Positions 51,691 to 60,929 of a stretch of 64,000 nt of DNA are shown here, in pieces. The position numbers were made by a program, and so were the translations under genes. The stretch spans positions 3,893,501 through 3,957,500 of the forward strand of contig NZ_CP092483.1 of the NCBI RefSeq assembly GCF_022429625.1, in the 5' to 3' direction. This DNA comes from Devosia lacusdianchii (GTDB taxonomy: Bacteria; Pseudomonadota; Alphaproteobacteria; Rhizobiales; Devosiaceae). The notes beneath the pieces were generated by a model that was given only the letters and a program-made list of their open reading frames with translations, made no database searches and had not been told where the DNA came from. How positions within the stretch are numbered: position 1 is the stretch's first letter; the number at the start of each line of letters is the position of its first letter.

Positions 51691-52929
51691 CTACTCCGCC
51701 GCCTCTCGCCCCTGCCCGAACTTGCGCTCGATATAATCTGCCACCATCACCTTGAACTGATCCGCCACATCAGCCCCGCGCAGGGTCGTGGCCTTTTCAC
51801 CATCGATGAACACCGGCGCCGCCGGCGTCTCGCCGGTGCCCGGCAACGATATGCCGATATTGGCGTGCTTGCTCTCGCCCGGTCCATTGACGATGCAGCC
51901 CATCACCGCCACCGACAGCGTTTCGACGCCGGGATAGCGCTCTTTCCAGTCCGGCATCGAGGCGGTCAGGTGATCCTGAATGTCCTTGGCCAGGTGCTGG
52001 AAGGTATTGGACGTGGTGCGGCCGCAGCCCGGGCACGCCGCCACGACAGGCAGGAACTGGCGGAAGCCCATGGTCTGCAGCAATTCCTGCGCCACCTTAA
52101 CCTCGGTGGTACGATCGCCGCCCGGCTCGGGCGTCAGCGAAATACGGATCGTGTCGCCAATGCCCTGCTGCATCAGAATGCCCAAAGCCGCCGAAGAGGC
52201 CACCACGCCCTTGGTGCCCATGCCGGCCTCGGTCAACCCCAGATGCAGCGCATAATCGCAGCGCGCGGCGAGGTCCTGATAGACCGCGATCAGGTGCTGC
52301 ACGTCCGAGACCTTGGTCGAGAGGATGATCTTGTCGCGCCCCATGCCCAGCTCTTCGGCGCGGCGCGCCGACAGCAGCGCCGATTGGATGATCGCCTCGC
52401 GCTGCACCGCGGCGGCCGAAATCGGCGCTTCCGAGGCGGCATTCTCATCCATCAGCTTGGTGAGAAGTTCCTCGTCGAGCGAACCCCAGTTCACCCCGAT
52501 ACGCACCGGCTTGTCGTATTTGTTGGCAATCTCGATCAGCGTCGAAAACTGCGTATCGCGCTTGGCCTTGAAACCCACATTGCCCGGATTGATGCGATAC
52601 TTGGCCAGCGCCTCGGCGCAGGCCGGATGATCTGTAAGAAGCTTGTGGCCGATATAGTGGAAGTCGCCCACCAGCGGCACGTCATAGCCCATAAAGGCCA
52701 ACCGATCGCGGATGATGGGTACCGCCGCTGCAGACTCGTCGCGGTCAACAGTAATGCGGACGATTTCCGAGCCGGCCCGCGCCAGCTGCATCACCTGCTT
52801 CACGGTCGCATCGATATCGGCCGTATCGGTATTGGTCATGGATTGCACCACGACCGGCGCCCCGCCGCCGACGACCACGCCGCCGACATTGACACCCACC
52901 GATTGCCTGCGCTCCAACGGCCCGGCCAT
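51691..52929 (-). CDS. ispG: (E)-4-hydroxy-3-methylbut-2-enyl-diphosphate synthase, flavodoxin type
   Basis: Penultimate step of the MEP isoprenoid pathway. The 412-residue protein has the family N-terminus ([30 protein letters not shown]) and the 4Fe-4S ligands in [16 protein letters not shown] (two Cys) and [20 protein letters not shown] (one Cys plus the following Glu). No insert domain, so the bacterial type. It works in the same pathway that feeds the IspA gene at 48.5 kb. Confidence 0.95.
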   Translation of the reverse strand: MAGPLERRQSVGVNVGGVVVGGGAPVVVQSMTNTDTADIDATVKQVMQLARAGSEIVRITVDRDESAAAVPIIRDRLAFMGYDVPLVGDFHYIGHKLLTDHPACAEALAKYRINPGNVGFKAKRDTQFSTLIEIANKYDKPVRIGVNWGSLDEELLTKLMDENAASEAPISAAAVQREAIIQSALLSARRAEELGMGRDKIILSTKVSDVQHLIAVYQDLAARCDYALHLGLTEAGMGTKGVVASSAALGILMQQGIGDTIRISLTPEPGGDRTTEVKVAQELLQTMGFRQFLPVVAACPGCGRTTSNTFQHLAKDIQDHLTASMPDWKERYPGVETLSVAVMGCIVNGPGESKHANIGISLPGTGETPAAPVFIDGEKATTLRGADVADQFKVMVADYIERKFGQGREAAE

Positions 52930-53057
52930 GCAACACCTCGAAAGTCTGATGACAAGAGAAATAGGCTGCCGAGACTATCGACGCAATGTTTCTCGGTGAT
53001 GTCGAACCGACGCACCCCCGCTCGTCGTATGCTGTGAAACCCCAAAGGAGATCACCC

Positions 53058-53267
53058 ATGAGTTTCCAGGCCTATCTCGACAATGTCCAAAAGCAGACCG
53101 GCGTCTCGCCCGACGAATTCATTGCCCTGGCTAAAGCCAAGGGCTTCACCAAGCCCGGCACCAAGGCCACCCCGATCACCGATTGGCTCAAGGCCGATTA
53201 TGGCCTCGGGCATGGCCACGCCATGTCCATCGTCAAGCTGCTGCGGGAGCGTGGCGGGCTGACCTAA
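53058..53267 (+). CDS. DUF4287 domain-containing protein
   Basis: A 69-residue soluble protein, QAYLDNVQKQTGVSPDEFIA then WLKADYGLGHGHAMSIVKLL, typical of the short DUF4287 family, which is of unknown function and often has an attached DUF5655 partner. AAAGGAG lies eight bases before the start. Not in an operon. Confidence 0.82.
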   Translation: MSFQAYLDNVQKQTGVSPDEFIALAKAKGFTKPGTKATPITDWLKADYGLGHGHAMSIVKLLRERGGLT

Positions 53268-53331
53268 CCATATTGCGATGATGTGATCGCCCCGGTCTTG
53301 AACCAAACCAGAGCGAGGCCATTTACAGGGC

Positions 53332-53634
53332 ATGTTCAAGATGATCCTCCCCCGCCTCGTCCTCTTCCGCAAAGAAGTCGTCCAGCTTTGGAAGGCCTTC
53401 TGGGCGCCCGAGACCCCGTTCTACCTCAAGGCCGCAACGCTGTTCACGGCGTTCTACCTGGTGAACCCGATCGACCTCATCCCCGATCTGGTGCCGTTTG
53501 CCGGCTGGATCGACGACATCGTGCTGGTGCCGCTCATGGTCAGCTGGATCGTCTCGCGCCTGCCGGTCAAGGTGAAGGCTGATCACCGCGAGCGCAATGA
53601 CCGCGTCATCGAAGGTCGCGCCCGCCGGCTTTAG
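53332..53634 (+). CDS. YkvA-family (DUF1232) membrane protein
   Basis: A 100-residue protein with the DUF1232 core FYLVNPIDLIPDLVPFAGWI, DDIVLVPLMVSWI (the VPDLIPD hallmark) and an amphipathic hydrophobic stretch. Probably membrane-associated; function unknown. Ends with a short basic tail (KADHRERNDRVIEGRARRL). Confidence 0.85.
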   Translation: MFKMILPRLVLFRKEVVQLWKAFWAPETPFYLKAATLFTAFYLVNPIDLIPDLVPFAGWIDDIVLVPLMVSWIVSRLPVKVKADHRERNDRVIEGRARRL

Positions 53635-53668
53635 GCTGGAGCACAGCTTCCCGACCCTACGGTCTCCC

Positions 53669-53748
53669 GTCATTGCCCGGCTTGTCCGGGCAATCCACCC
53701 ATCCACATTCGTCGAAGCGTGGATCACCCGGACAAGCCGGGTGATGAC
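53669..53748. repeat. REPIN-like palindromic element
   Basis: Halves GTCATTGCCCGGCTTGTCCG and ATCACCCGGACAAGCCGGGT then GATGAC, with about 30 bases between. Near-identical arms to the element at 22884. Confidence 0.86.
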
Positions 53749-53776
53749 GGTGGATGAGATATCCCACGCCAAACAC

Positions 53777-53803
53777 TAAAAGGCCCGGTCTCCCGGGCCT
53801 TTC
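53777..53803. terminator. Bidirectional terminator at the end of pyc
   Basis: Stem AAAAGGCCCGG / CCGGGCCTTT with a TCTC loop, A-run on one side and T-run on the other, so it may act on both strands. It lies just after the pyruvate carboxylase stop. Confidence 0.85.
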
Positions 53804-53805
53804 GA

Positions 53806-56800
53806 TCATTCAAACCGAACCAGCAAGTCCTTGGCATCGATCTGATCGCCCGGCTTGATCAGCAGCTCCGCCACCACGCCATCGACCTCGGCATGGATGG
53901 CCGTTTCCATCTTCATTGCTTCGATCGAGCACAGCACGTCGCCAGCAGCGACCTTCTGGCCTTCCTTCACATTGAGCGTCGAAATCACCCCCGGCATCGG
54001 CGCGCCGACCTGCTTAGTGTCGCCAAGCGCAGCCTTGGCGCGAACCTTGACCTCGCCGACCTTCAGCCGATCCGGCACCAGAATCGTGCGCGGCTGGCCG
54101 TTGAGGTCGAAGAACACCCGCACTTCGCCCTTCTCATTGGTCGGGGCGCGGCCGAGATACTGCAGCACCAGCGTCTTGCCCTTCTCGATATCGACGAACA
54201 GCTCGTCGCCTTCCGAGAGACCATAGAAATAGACCGGCGTCGGCAGAACTTCGGTCGGACCGTAGCGATCCTGGGTCTTCTCGAAATCCGAATAGACCTT
54301 GGGATACATGAGGTACGAGGCCAGCCGGAAATCGTCGATCGGATGACCGACCTCTTCGGCAATCTTCTTGCGCTCGGCCTCAAGGTCGACCGGCTTGAGG
54401 TAGGAACCCGGGCGCTCCGTAAGCGGCTTCTTGCCCTTGAGCACCTTCTTTTGAAGTTCCTTGGGGAAGCCGCCCGGCGGCTGGCCCAGGTCGCCAGCAA
54501 AGAAGCCGACCACCGAATCGGGGAAAGCGATATCGCGCTTGGGGTCTTCGACATCGGCCCGCGTTAGCCCCGCCGAAACCATGGCCAGGGCCATGTCGCC
54601 GACCACCTTCGATGATGGCGTCACCTTGACGATATCGCCGAACATCTGGTTGACGTCGGCATAGGTCTGCGCGACCTCGTGCCAGCGGGTTTCGAGACCC
54701 AGCGAGCGCGCCTGCTCCTTGAGATTGGTGAACTGCCCGCCCGGCATTTCGTGCAGGTAGACCTCGGAGGCCCCGCCCTTGAGATCGCTCTCAAAGGCCC
54801 GATACTGCGTCCGCACCGCTTCCCAATAGAACGAAATCTGGCGGATCGCCCGGGCATCGAGCCCCGGATCGCGCTCGCCACCGGCCAGGGCCGCCACGAT
54901 CGAACCCAGCGTTGGCTGGCTAGTGGTGCCGGATAGCGCATCCATCGCCGCGTCGATCGCATCGACACCCGCATCCACTGCCGCCAGCACCGTTGCCGAA
55001 GCCGCGCCCGACGTATCGTGGGTGTGGAGGTGGATCGGCAGATTGGTCTCGTTGCGCAAAGTCGCAATCAGCTTCTTGGCCGCGGCGGGCTTCAGCAGCC
55101 CCGCCATATCCTTGAGCCCGAGCACATGCGCACCGGCTTTTTCCAGCTCCTGCGCCAGACCCACATAATATTTGAGGTCATACTTGGCCCGGTCAGGGTC
55201 GAGCACGTCGCCGGTATAGCAGATGACGCCCTCGGCGACCTTGCCCTCCTCGATGACAGCATCGAGCGACACACGCATGTTCTCGACCCAGTTGAGGCAG
55301 TCGAAGACGCGGAAAATATCGACACCGCCAACGGCCGCCTGCTTGACGAAGAACCTGACGACATTATCGGCATAGTTGGTGTAGCCGACGCCATTGCTCC
55401 CGCGCAGCAGCATCTGCGTCAGGATATTGGGCGCGCCCTCGCGCACCTTGGCGAGGCGTTCCCAGGGATCCTCGTTGAGGAAACGCATCGATACGTCGAA
55501 GGTCGCGCCGCCCCAGCATTCGAGCGAGAAAAGGTTCGGCAGGCCGCGAGAATAGGCTTGCGCGATACGGGTGATGTCGAAGCTGCGCATACGCGTGGCC
55601 AGCAAGGACTGATGGGCATCCCGCATGGTCGTGTCGGTGAAAAGCACCCGCTTCTGCTTCTTCATCCATTTCGCCAGCCCCGCCGGACCATCGCGATCCA
55701 GAACCTGCCGGCTGCCGTCGATCTCAGTGAGCACACCAAAGTCCGGCACAACAGGCGCCGCAGCCTCCGCCGGTGGCCTGGGCCGGTCGCGCACTTCGGG
55801 ATGCCCGTTGACCGTCACATCGGCGATATAGCTCAGGAGCTTGGTCGCGCGATCCTTGCGCGGCTTGAAGTTGAACAGCTCCGGCGTCGTATCAATGAAC
55901 CGCGTCGTGTAGCGGTTCTCGACGAAATCGGGGTGGGTAATGATGTTCTCGAGGAAACCCAGATTGGTCTGCACGCCGCGAATGCGGAATTCGCGCAGCG
56001 CGCGATGCATGCGGGCAATCGCCTCTTCGGCTGTCGGCGCCCAGCAGGTGACCTTTTCCAGCAGCGGATCATAGAACCGCGTAATCACCGCGCCGGCATA
56101 GGCGGTGCCGCCATCGAGGCGCACGCCAAAGCCGGTGGCGCCGCGATAGGCGGTGATGCGGCCATAGTCGGGAATGAAGTTCTGCTCGGGGTCTTCAGTC
56201 GTCACGCGGCACTGGATGGCATTGCCGTTGAGATGGATGTCCTTCTGCAGCGGCACGCCCGATTCCGGCGTGCCGATGACAGCGCCATCGAGCAGATGAA
56301 TCTGCGCCTTGACGATGTCGATACCGGTCACTTCCTCGGTGACGGTGTGCTCCACCTGAATGCGCGGATTGACCTCGATGAAGTAGAACTTGTCGGTATC
56401 GGCATCCATCAGGAATTCGACCGTGCCGGCGCCGCGATAGTTGGCGGCATTGCCCAGTCGCACCGCCGCGTCGGTCAGTTCCTTGCGCACCGCGTCGCTG
56501 AGATAGGGCGCGGGCGCCCGCTCCACCACCTTCTGGTTGCGCCGCTGCACCGAGCAATCGCGCTCATAGAGATGCACCAGATTGCCGTGATCGTCACCGA
56601 TCAGCTGCACTTCCACGTGCCGGGCGCGCTCGACCAGCTTTTCGAGGTACATCTCGTCCTTGCCGAACGCCGCCTTGGCCTCGCGCTTGCCCTCGGAAAC
56701 TTCCGAGATCAGCGACTTCTCATCCATGATGCGGCGCATGCCGCGCCCGCCGCCGCCCCAGCTCGCCTTGAGCATCAGCGGATAGCCGATTTCGGCCGCC

Positions 56801-57246
56801 AGCTTCTTGATCTCGTTGGGATCGTCAGGCAGCGCCTCGGTTGCCGGCACCACCGGCACTTTGGACGCAATCGCCATATTGCGCGCCGCAACCTTGTTGC
56901 CGAGGTCGCGCATGGTCTGGGCGCGCGGACCGATGAAGATGATGCCCGCGTCCTCGCAGGCGTCGACGAATTCCGGCGATTCCGACAGCAGCCCATAACC
57001 CGGATGGATCGCATCGGCGCCCGAGATGCGGGCAATCCGGATATATTCGTCGATCTGCAGATAGGCCTCGACCGGGCCCTTGCCCTTGCCGATCAGATAG
57101 GCCTCGTCGGCCTTGAAGCGGTGCAGCGCCAGCTTGTCTTCTTCGGCATAGGCCGCCACCGTCTTGAGCCCCAGCTCATTGGCGGCGCGGAACACGCGGA
57201 TGGCGATTTCGCTGCGGTTAGCGACGAGGATTTTCTTGATGGGCAT
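53806..57246 (-). CDS. pyc: Pyruvate carboxylase
   Basis: A 1146-residue biotin enzyme that carboxylates pyruvate to oxaloacetate to refill the TCA cycle. The N-terminal biotin carboxylase (about residues 1-450) has the ATP grasp loop ASWGGGGRGMRRIMDE and NPRIQVEHTVTEEVTG. The carboxyltransferase (about 540-810) has LFTDTTMRDAHQSLLATRMR and the metal Lys-containing LGLKDMAG. The C-terminal BCCP carries the biotin Lys in SIEAMKMETAIHAEV. Length is normal. Ends at a terminator. Confidence 0.97.
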   Translation of the reverse strand: MPIKKILVANRSEIAIRVFRAANELGLKTVAAYAEEDKLALHRFKADEAYLIGKGKGPVEAYLQIDEYIRIARISGADAIHPGYGLLSESPEFVDACEDAGIIFIGPRAQTMRDLGNKVAARNMAIASKVPVVPATEALPDDPNEIKKLAAEIGYPLMLKASWGGGGRGMRRIMDEKSLISEVSEGKREAKAAFGKDEMYLEKLVERARHVEVQLIGDDHGNLVHLYERDCSVQRRNQKVVERAPAPYLSDAVRKELTDAAVRLGNAANYRGAGTVEFLMDADTDKFYFIEVNPRIQVEHTVTEEVTGIDIVKAQIHLLDGAVIGTPESGVPLQKDIHLNGNAIQCRVTTEDPEQNFIPDYGRITAYRGATGFGVRLDGGTAYAGAVITRFYDPLLEKVTCWAPTAEEAIARMHRALREFRIRGVQTNLGFLENIITHPDFVENRYTTRFIDTTPELFNFKPRKDRATKLLSYIADVTVNGHPEVRDRPRPPAEAAAPVVPDFGVLTEIDGSRQVLDRDGPAGLAKWMKKQKRVLFTDTTMRDAHQSLLATRMRSFDITRIAQAYSRGLPNLFSLECWGGATFDVSMRFLNEDPWERLAKVREGAPNILTQMLLRGSNGVGYTNYADNVVRFFVKQAAVGGVDIFRVFDCLNWVENMRVSLDAVIEEGKVAEGVICYTGDVLDPDRAKYDLKYYVGLAQELEKAGAHVLGLKDMAGLLKPAAAKKLIATLRNETNLPIHLHTHDTSGAASATVLAAVDAGVDAIDAAMDALSGTTSQPTLGSIVAALAGGERDPGLDARAIRQISFYWEAVRTQYRAFESDLKGGASEVYLHEMPGGQFTNLKEQARSLGLETRWHEVAQTYADVNQMFGDIVKVTPSSKVVGDMALAMVSAGLTRADVEDPKRDIAFPDSVVGFFAGDLGQPPGGFPKELQKKVLKGKKPLTERPGSYLKPVDLEAERKKIAEEVGHPIDDFRLASYLMYPKVYSDFEKTQDRYGPTEVLPTPVYFYGLSEGDELFVDIEKGKTLVLQYLGRAPTNEKGEVRVFFDLNGQPRTILVPDRLKVGEVKVRAKAALGDTKQVGAPMPGVISTLNVKEGQKVAAGDVLCSIEAMKMETAIHAEVDGVVAELLIKPGDQIDAKDLLVRFE

Positions 57247-57349
57247 ATATGTCCGTCCGAGCAGGAGGGGTTAGGGACCGTGTCAGGTCCGGCTCAGGTA
57301 TTAAACGGACGGCTGACGACGGTTGCCCGTCCAACCGCCGAAAACAAAA

Positions 57350-57766
57350 CTAGCTGCGGCTCAGGTGACCGGCGAGATGGCTCATGTCGTAGCCGGCTTC
57401 CGCCGCCTGCGAAATGATCTCGCTGGCATCGAGTTCCCCCGCCTGGCTCAGCGCCCACAGCGTGGTCGAGCGCGTCCCCGAACGGCAGAAGGCAAAGACC
57501 GGACCCGCGCTCCCCTCGAGCACGGATTTGGTCTGTTCGACCATGTCGGCGGAAACGCCTTCACGGCCCAGAGGAATGGCATAATAGGCGAGCCCGGCCG
57601 CCTTGGCGGCAGCCTCGATTTCGGCACCTTCTGGCTGGTCGGGCGATTCCCCGTCCGGACGATTGTTGACGATGGCGACGAAACCGGCGGCTTTGAGCGC
57701 TGCGATATCAGCGGGCTGTATCTGCCCCGAAACGCTGACGTGATCGTTGATCCGCTTCAAATCCAA
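57350..57766 (-). CDS. TIGR01244 / DUF442 family protein (tyrosine-phosphatase-like fold)
   Basis: A 138-residue protein with a Cys-X4-Arg loop in FAFCRSGTRSTTLWALS, resembling the loop of dual-specificity phosphatases and rhodanese-like proteins. In other bacteria the domain is linked to sulfide or sulfur oxidation enzymes and to beta-lactamase-like hydrolases. The TTG at 57766, with GGGAG seven bases upstream, gives LKRINDHVSVSGQIQP; the longer frame has no family match. Confidence 0.8.
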   Translation of the reverse strand: MDLKRINDHVSVSGQIQPADIAALKAAGFVAIVNNRPDGESPDQPEGAEIEAAAKAAGLAYYAIPLGREGVSADMVEQTKSVLEGSAGPVFAFCRSGTRSTTLWALSQAGELDASEIISQAAEAGYDMSHLAGHLSRS

Positions 57767-57938
57767 ATCACTACTCCCGCTGCCACTTCCAGGCTTCCCC
57801 GGCCCCCTTATATCCGTCCGCTTGCGCTCGACGCAACTGCGACTGAAGGATAGCTGTCGTGAAGCTGTCACGCTGCTGAAGTGTTTTTTGCTCCCAAACA
57901 GCGCCGCGCGTAGTTGTTCTGTGCTTGCCTTGCTTGAC

Positions 57939-59450
57939 CTACGCTGCCTGGTCGCGCCCCGATGCCACAGCGCGGAGCGGCTGCGGCCGGCCCAGCAGGT
58001 AGCCCTGGAAGCCGGTACAGCCAGCGAGCTTGAGCTTGGCCAGTTGCTCCTGCGTCTCGATGCCCTCGGCCACCACCTCGACCGGCAGCGAGCGGGCAAT
58101 GTCACAGATGGCCGAGACAATCATGGCGTCGATCCGGTTGGCGTCGAGATTGGCCACATAGGTCCGGTCGATCTTGATGATGTCGAAATTGAAGCCACGC
58201 AGATATTGCAGGCTGGCATGGCCCGCACCGAAATCGTCGATGGCAATGCGCACGCCCAGCGCCCGCAACGCATCGACATTGGCCAACTCGATGCCGCCGG
58301 TGCGCAGCGGCACCGTCTCGGTGATCTCGACGATGATGCGCGCCGGGTCCGTCGCGGTCTCGGCCAGTACGGCCGCAAAGCGCGGGGCGAAATCGGCATG
58401 CCGTAACTGTGCCGGCGACACATTGACCGCCACCGATTGGCTCAGTGCCGGCAGGTCCGCGCAAGCCCGCCGCAAAACCCATTCGCCCACCTTGTCGATC
58501 AGGTCGCTCTCCTCGGCGATCGCGATGAACTGCGCCGGCGGGATCATGCCGCGCACCTTGTGCCGCCAACGGATCAGCGCCTCGTGCGATTTGATCGCCA
58601 TATCGGCGTCGAATACCGGCTGGTAGTGCAGCTCCAGCTCATCCATCAGCAGCGCCGCCCGCAATTCGCGCTCGACGAAACGCCGATGGCGCTCATCGCC
58701 AAGCATATCGGCATCGAAGGCCACCACGCAGCGCCGACCGGTCTTCTTGCCCTTGTAGAGCGCCAGATCGGCCTTGGAGATCAGCTCGTCCACGTCGGTG
58801 GCATCGAGCGGCGCCAGCGCCACCCCGATCGTGGCCGCCAGCCGCACCGGCCGGCCGGCGATACCCACGGGCCGATCGAGACGGCGCAACAGTTCTTCGC
58901 CCAGACGCTTGAGCGCCGGCTTGTTGTCATGCCCCATCACGGCAATGCCGAATTCGTCGCCGCCCAACCGGCCGACCACGGCCCCCGGCAGCATTTCGCG
59001 GATCGTCGCGGTCAGGTGCAGCAGCGCCGCATCGCCCGCCCCATGGCCGGCGCTGTCGTTGAGCACCTTGAGGTTGTCCATGTCGAGCTGCATATAGCCC
59101 ACGGCCCGGTCCGAGCCGTGATAGACCTCGTTGCGCAGTGTCTCGAGAAAGAAGGAGCGGGTCGCCACTCCAGTCAGTGCATCGCGATGCACCGACGCCA
59201 TAATGTCGCGCGTCGCCCGTCCAGCCGCAGCGACCCGCCGGCTGAGCATGCGATAGCCCAGAACCAGCGCTGTCGAAACCGCGACTGCCGCCAGCAGCAC
59301 CACTGCTGGCAATGTCCCACCATGCAAGGGTAGCCAACCCAGCAGAGCCAGCAGGCTCGCCAGGACGATAACCACCACCACGGCCGCCACGCTGACCGCG
59401 ACATGCCGATACCCAACCAGAATGTTGCCGAGCGCGTAGTCGCGACGCAT
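57939..59450 (-). CDS. Bifunctional GGDEF-EAL membrane protein
   Basis: A 503-residue protein with two N-terminal membrane helices (HVAVSVAAVVVVIVLASLLA; LPAVVLLAAVAVSTALVLGY), then GGDEF (about 90-245, active site RLGGDEFGIAV intact) and EAL (about 260-495; SHEALIRWRHK intact, IAIDDFGAGHASLQYL, VVAEGIETQEQL). Both catalytic motifs appear complete, so it could make or break cyclic di-GMP, with the balance set by an unknown signal. Not in an operon. The 203-base gap to the next gene holds nothing I can support. Confidence 0.92.
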   Translation of the reverse strand: MRRDYALGNILVGYRHVAVSVAAVVVVIVLASLLALLGWLPLHGGTLPAVVLLAAVAVSTALVLGYRMLSRRVAAAGRATRDIMASVHRDALTGVATRSFFLETLRNEVYHGSDRAVGYMQLDMDNLKVLNDSAGHGAGDAALLHLTATIREMLPGAVVGRLGGDEFGIAVMGHDNKPALKRLGEELLRRLDRPVGIAGRPVRLAATIGVALAPLDATDVDELISKADLALYKGKKTGRRCVVAFDADMLGDERHRRFVERELRAALLMDELELHYQPVFDADMAIKSHEALIRWRHKVRGMIPPAQFIAIAEESDLIDKVGEWVLRRACADLPALSQSVAVNVSPAQLRHADFAPRFAAVLAETATDPARIIVEITETVPLRTGGIELANVDALRALGVRIAIDDFGAGHASLQYLRGFNFDIIKIDRTYVANLDANRIDAMIVSAICDIARSLPVEVVAEGIETQEQLAKLKLAGCTGFQGYLLGRPQPLRAVASGRDQAA

Positions 59451-59653
59451 ATGCTCAAAACCCAGTTCGGCCCTTTAGCCAGACCGCCTGCACTTATCGG
59501 GCCGAAGGCGTGAACAAAGCGTAAAGCTAGATAAAAAATCGTTGTATTACATAAGGTTAATCATGAAAATGCGGTGCGATCAGAAATTCTAGCGGGCGAG
59601 GATGACGGTCGTGCGAGGTGGGCGGGGAAGTCCTTGGCAACGTGAACGCGCAG

Positions 59654-60700
59654 TTAAGGCGCCCCAGCGCCCACCCAGCCGCCCCAGATATCCCGACGGC
59701 CGGCGACAAAGCGGTCCGCGACGCCCTCGACCGTTGCGCCCGGCTCGTTGAGCTGGGCAAGCAGCGCATCCATTTCGCTGAGCGGCAGGCTGGTGCGCTG
59801 AAAATACGACGCGATCGCCGGTGTGTCGGTGAATACCCATTCGCTGAGCGCCACCACCACCGTCTCAGTCGGAAAGGCCGTGGCAACGGGCGTCGGGCAG
59901 GCAAGGCGCGCCAGGCACTTGGCTGCCTCTTCGTCATAGGCACCCATGTCTAGCGCCACGAAATCGAACTGCGCCAGGATCGCATTTGGCCGCCAATAAT
60001 AGAACAGGATCGGCTCGCTTCGGCTCACCGCCTCGGCGATCAGCGTATCCATCTCGAAGCGGTTGGCAGGTTCGACAATCTCGACTGCATTGCCCAGCCC
60101 ATAGGCGGCGATCAGGTTGCGATTGATCAGCGCGCAGGCCCAGTCCGCCGGGCAGGAGATGAACCGCACCTTGGCCCCGCCATTGAGCGTCGGCGCCGCC
60201 GCCGTCAGCCCGGCAGCCGTCGTCAGTTCAGGATGCCCCAGCGCCACATAGCCGGGAATGAACCAGCCCTCGAACTGGCTCTCGGCATAGGTCGGCGCCG
60301 CCGGCCGCACCTTCTGCGCCTCGACACCCGCATTCCACACCTCGGCGATACGCGTCACCCACATTTCCGGCGCCACCGCCGGCTGCCCTGTGGAACCCAT
60401 GGACGAGCCGGTCGCCGCCAGGTCACCCGGCGTCACCCGCACGTCGCAGCCGAATTCTGCCGCCAGCAGCCGCGCATGGATTTCGGCGAGGATTTCAGCC
60501 GAAGGCCAGCTCATCCGCGCGATATTGATCGGCTGGGTGCCGCAGGGTGGTGGCGGCGCCGCGGGATCAGCAGGCGCTGTTTCCGCAGCGGGCGCCGCTG
60601 CGTCCTGCGCCTGATCCAGCACGGTGATCTGCGCCAGCGCCGGCATTGCCGTCAGCCCCGCCAGCAGCAGCGCCGCCCCGCTCGATAGCCATGCCTTCAT
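59654..60700 (-). CDS. Orphan glycine-betaine/proline-type ABC binding protein (OpuAC-like)
   Basis: A 348-residue exported protein. The start at 60700 gives a signal peptide ending TAMPALA, then a low-complexity Ala/Pro linker (APAAETAPADPAAPPPP) before an OpuAC-type domain (INIARMSWPSAEILAEIHAR). Trp and Tyr in the binding cleft (FYYWRPNAILAQFDF) suggest a quaternary-amine ligand. No permease or ATPase gene is adjacent, so it must pair with another transporter or act as a receptor domain. Confidence 0.82.
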   Translation of the reverse strand: MKAWLSSGAALLLAGLTAMPALAQITVLDQAQDAAAPAAETAPADPAAPPPPCGTQPINIARMSWPSAEILAEIHARLLAAEFGCDVRVTPGDLAATGSSMGSTGQPAVAPEMWVTRIAEVWNAGVEAQKVRPAAPTYAESQFEGWFIPGYVALGHPELTTAAGLTAAAPTLNGGAKVRFISCPADWACALINRNLIAAYGLGNAVEIVEPANRFEMDTLIAEAVSRSEPILFYYWRPNAILAQFDFVALDMGAYDEEAAKCLARLACPTPVATAFPTETVVVALSEWVFTDTPAIASYFQRTSLPLSEMDALLAQLNEPGATVEGVADRFVAGRRDIWGGWVGAGAP

Positions 60701-60929
60701 CGGCGCGCCACTCCCGTCCAAGGGCATCACTCTATGCAAAAACCGCCCGTATTAAGCAACATCGCGGGCGGTCTGCTTTGCCAATCAATACCCGGTGACT
60801 CTGCCCAAACAAATGTGCAACAGTCCACCCCAGCGGGGCGCGGGTTGCGCCCCCTTATCGCGTTGTTCCGTATGGAAAGATTGGCCCAGGCAAGGGCCGC
60901 CCACGGATCAACCCATCAGAGGGACCTAC

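Noticed and set aside
51586-53037. 483-residue open frame opposite ispG
   Set aside because: Antisense to all conserved IspG motifs, His/Arg-rich.
55018-57417. 799-residue open frame on the plus strand inside pyc
   Set aside because: Antisense to conserved biotin-carboxylase and transferase domains; composition typical of shadow frames.
59562-59591. Nine-codon frame (MKMRCDQKF) after AAGGTT in the 59451-59653 gap
   Set aside because: Too short and without any context to support a leader or gene.
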